Below are positions 5,175 through 5,306 of a DNA stretch of 5,306 bases, one piece after another. The position numbers were made by a program, and so were the translations under genes. The notes beneath the pieces were generated by a model. The model made no database searches. It worked only from the letters and a program-made list of their open reading frames with translations, and was not told the origin of the DNA. Origin of the DNA: an uncultured Eubacteriales bacterium (lineage in GTDB: Bacteria; Bacillota; Clostridia; Oscillospirales; Oscillospiraceae); the NCBI GenBank assembly GCA_900556535.1, contig USPI01000107.1, positions 1 to 5,306 of the forward strand. Direction: 5' to 3'. Position 1 is the stretch's first letter. Each line of letters starts with the position of its first letter.

Positions 5175-5306
5175 TGTAGGCAAACGCTTCATCCGCGGAA
5201 TCAACGACGCGGAACAGATCAAGATCCTCTTTGGAAATCATGCCGCTCTCAAGAAGACCGCCGCGGAACCACACAAGAAGAGGTTCCCAGAACTTACGCC
5301 CGACCA
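5125..5306 (-). CDS. LOG-family (TIGR00730-type) protein, C-terminal part, runs off the window
   Basis: The open frame on the minus strand from the window edge to a TGA at 5127-5125 gives 59 residues. It reads GRKFWEPLLVWFRGGLL, then SGMISKEDLDLFRVVDSADE, then AFAYIKECH. This matches the end of the LOG family, which typically has Y/FW-x-PLL-x-W...LL-x-x-G-x-I-x-x-EDL-x-L...VD-x-x-EEA. Family members cleave nucleoside 5'-monophosphates into base and ribose phosphate; the plant LOG enzymes activate cytokinins. The catalytic PGG-x-GT region lies outside the window, so activity cannot be judged. The gene is convergent with spoVAE and overlaps it by 50 bases. The family call rests on motif memory from a short piece. 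Confidence 0.78.
   Translation of the reverse strand, partial: VGRKFWEPLLVWFRGGLLESGMISKEDLDLFRVVDSADEAFAYIKECHSHGISTTVLED

Noticed and set aside
4560..5222. A 220-codon minus-strand frame opposite spoVAD and spoVAE
   Set aside because: It is low in hydrophobic core, rich in Arg, Ser and Pro, lies opposite two well-recognised genes, and also runs out of frame through the LOG-family gene on the same strand.

Overview
The window reads as chromosomal DNA of an endospore-forming, fairly GC-rich member of the Clostridia. The basis is SpoIIID, SpoVAD and SpoVAE, together with a cysteine-rich S-layer-homology (SLH) surface protein of a style common in gut Oscillospiraceae/Ruminococcaceae-like Firmicutes. 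The exact taxon cannot be fixed from this sequence.

Layout. Positions 1-3244 hold one large minus-strand gene for an exported protein of about 1058 residues. From the N-terminus it has a signal peptide, an Ig-like domain, about 720 residues carrying sixteen CxxC motifs, and three C-terminal SLH repeats. A near-perfect hairpin terminator with a UUCG loop follows its stop codon. A divergent intergenic region (3245-3447) carries a vegetative-type promoter for this gene and, on the other strand, a good match to a sigma-E promoter for spoIIID. On the plus strand come spoIIID (3448-3696), a short gap with a terminator-like hairpin, spoVAD (3764-4795) and spoVAE (4800-5174). Entering from the right edge on the minus strand is the 3' end of a LOG-family (TIGR00730-type) nucleotide phosphoribohydrolase-like gene (5125-5306). 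Its last codons overlap the last codons of spoVAE tail to tail.

How they work together. SpoIIID is the mother-cell transcription factor acting after sigma-E. SpoVAD and SpoVAE are parts of the SpoVA channel that loads dipicolinic acid into the forespore. All three are sporulation genes, but in the known scheme they act in different compartments, which fits the hairpin seen between spoIIID and spoVAD. The usual partner spoVAC is not between them. The SLH protein and the LOG-family gene have no evident link to sporulation.

Most notable points: the spoVAE/LOG 3' overlap, where the spoVAE tail looks atypical; spoVAD-spoVAE without an adjacent spoVAC; and the unusually long and varied CxxC array in the SLH protein. 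I found no mobile element, CRISPR array, tRNA or rRNA, and no convincing undescribed multi-gene system.
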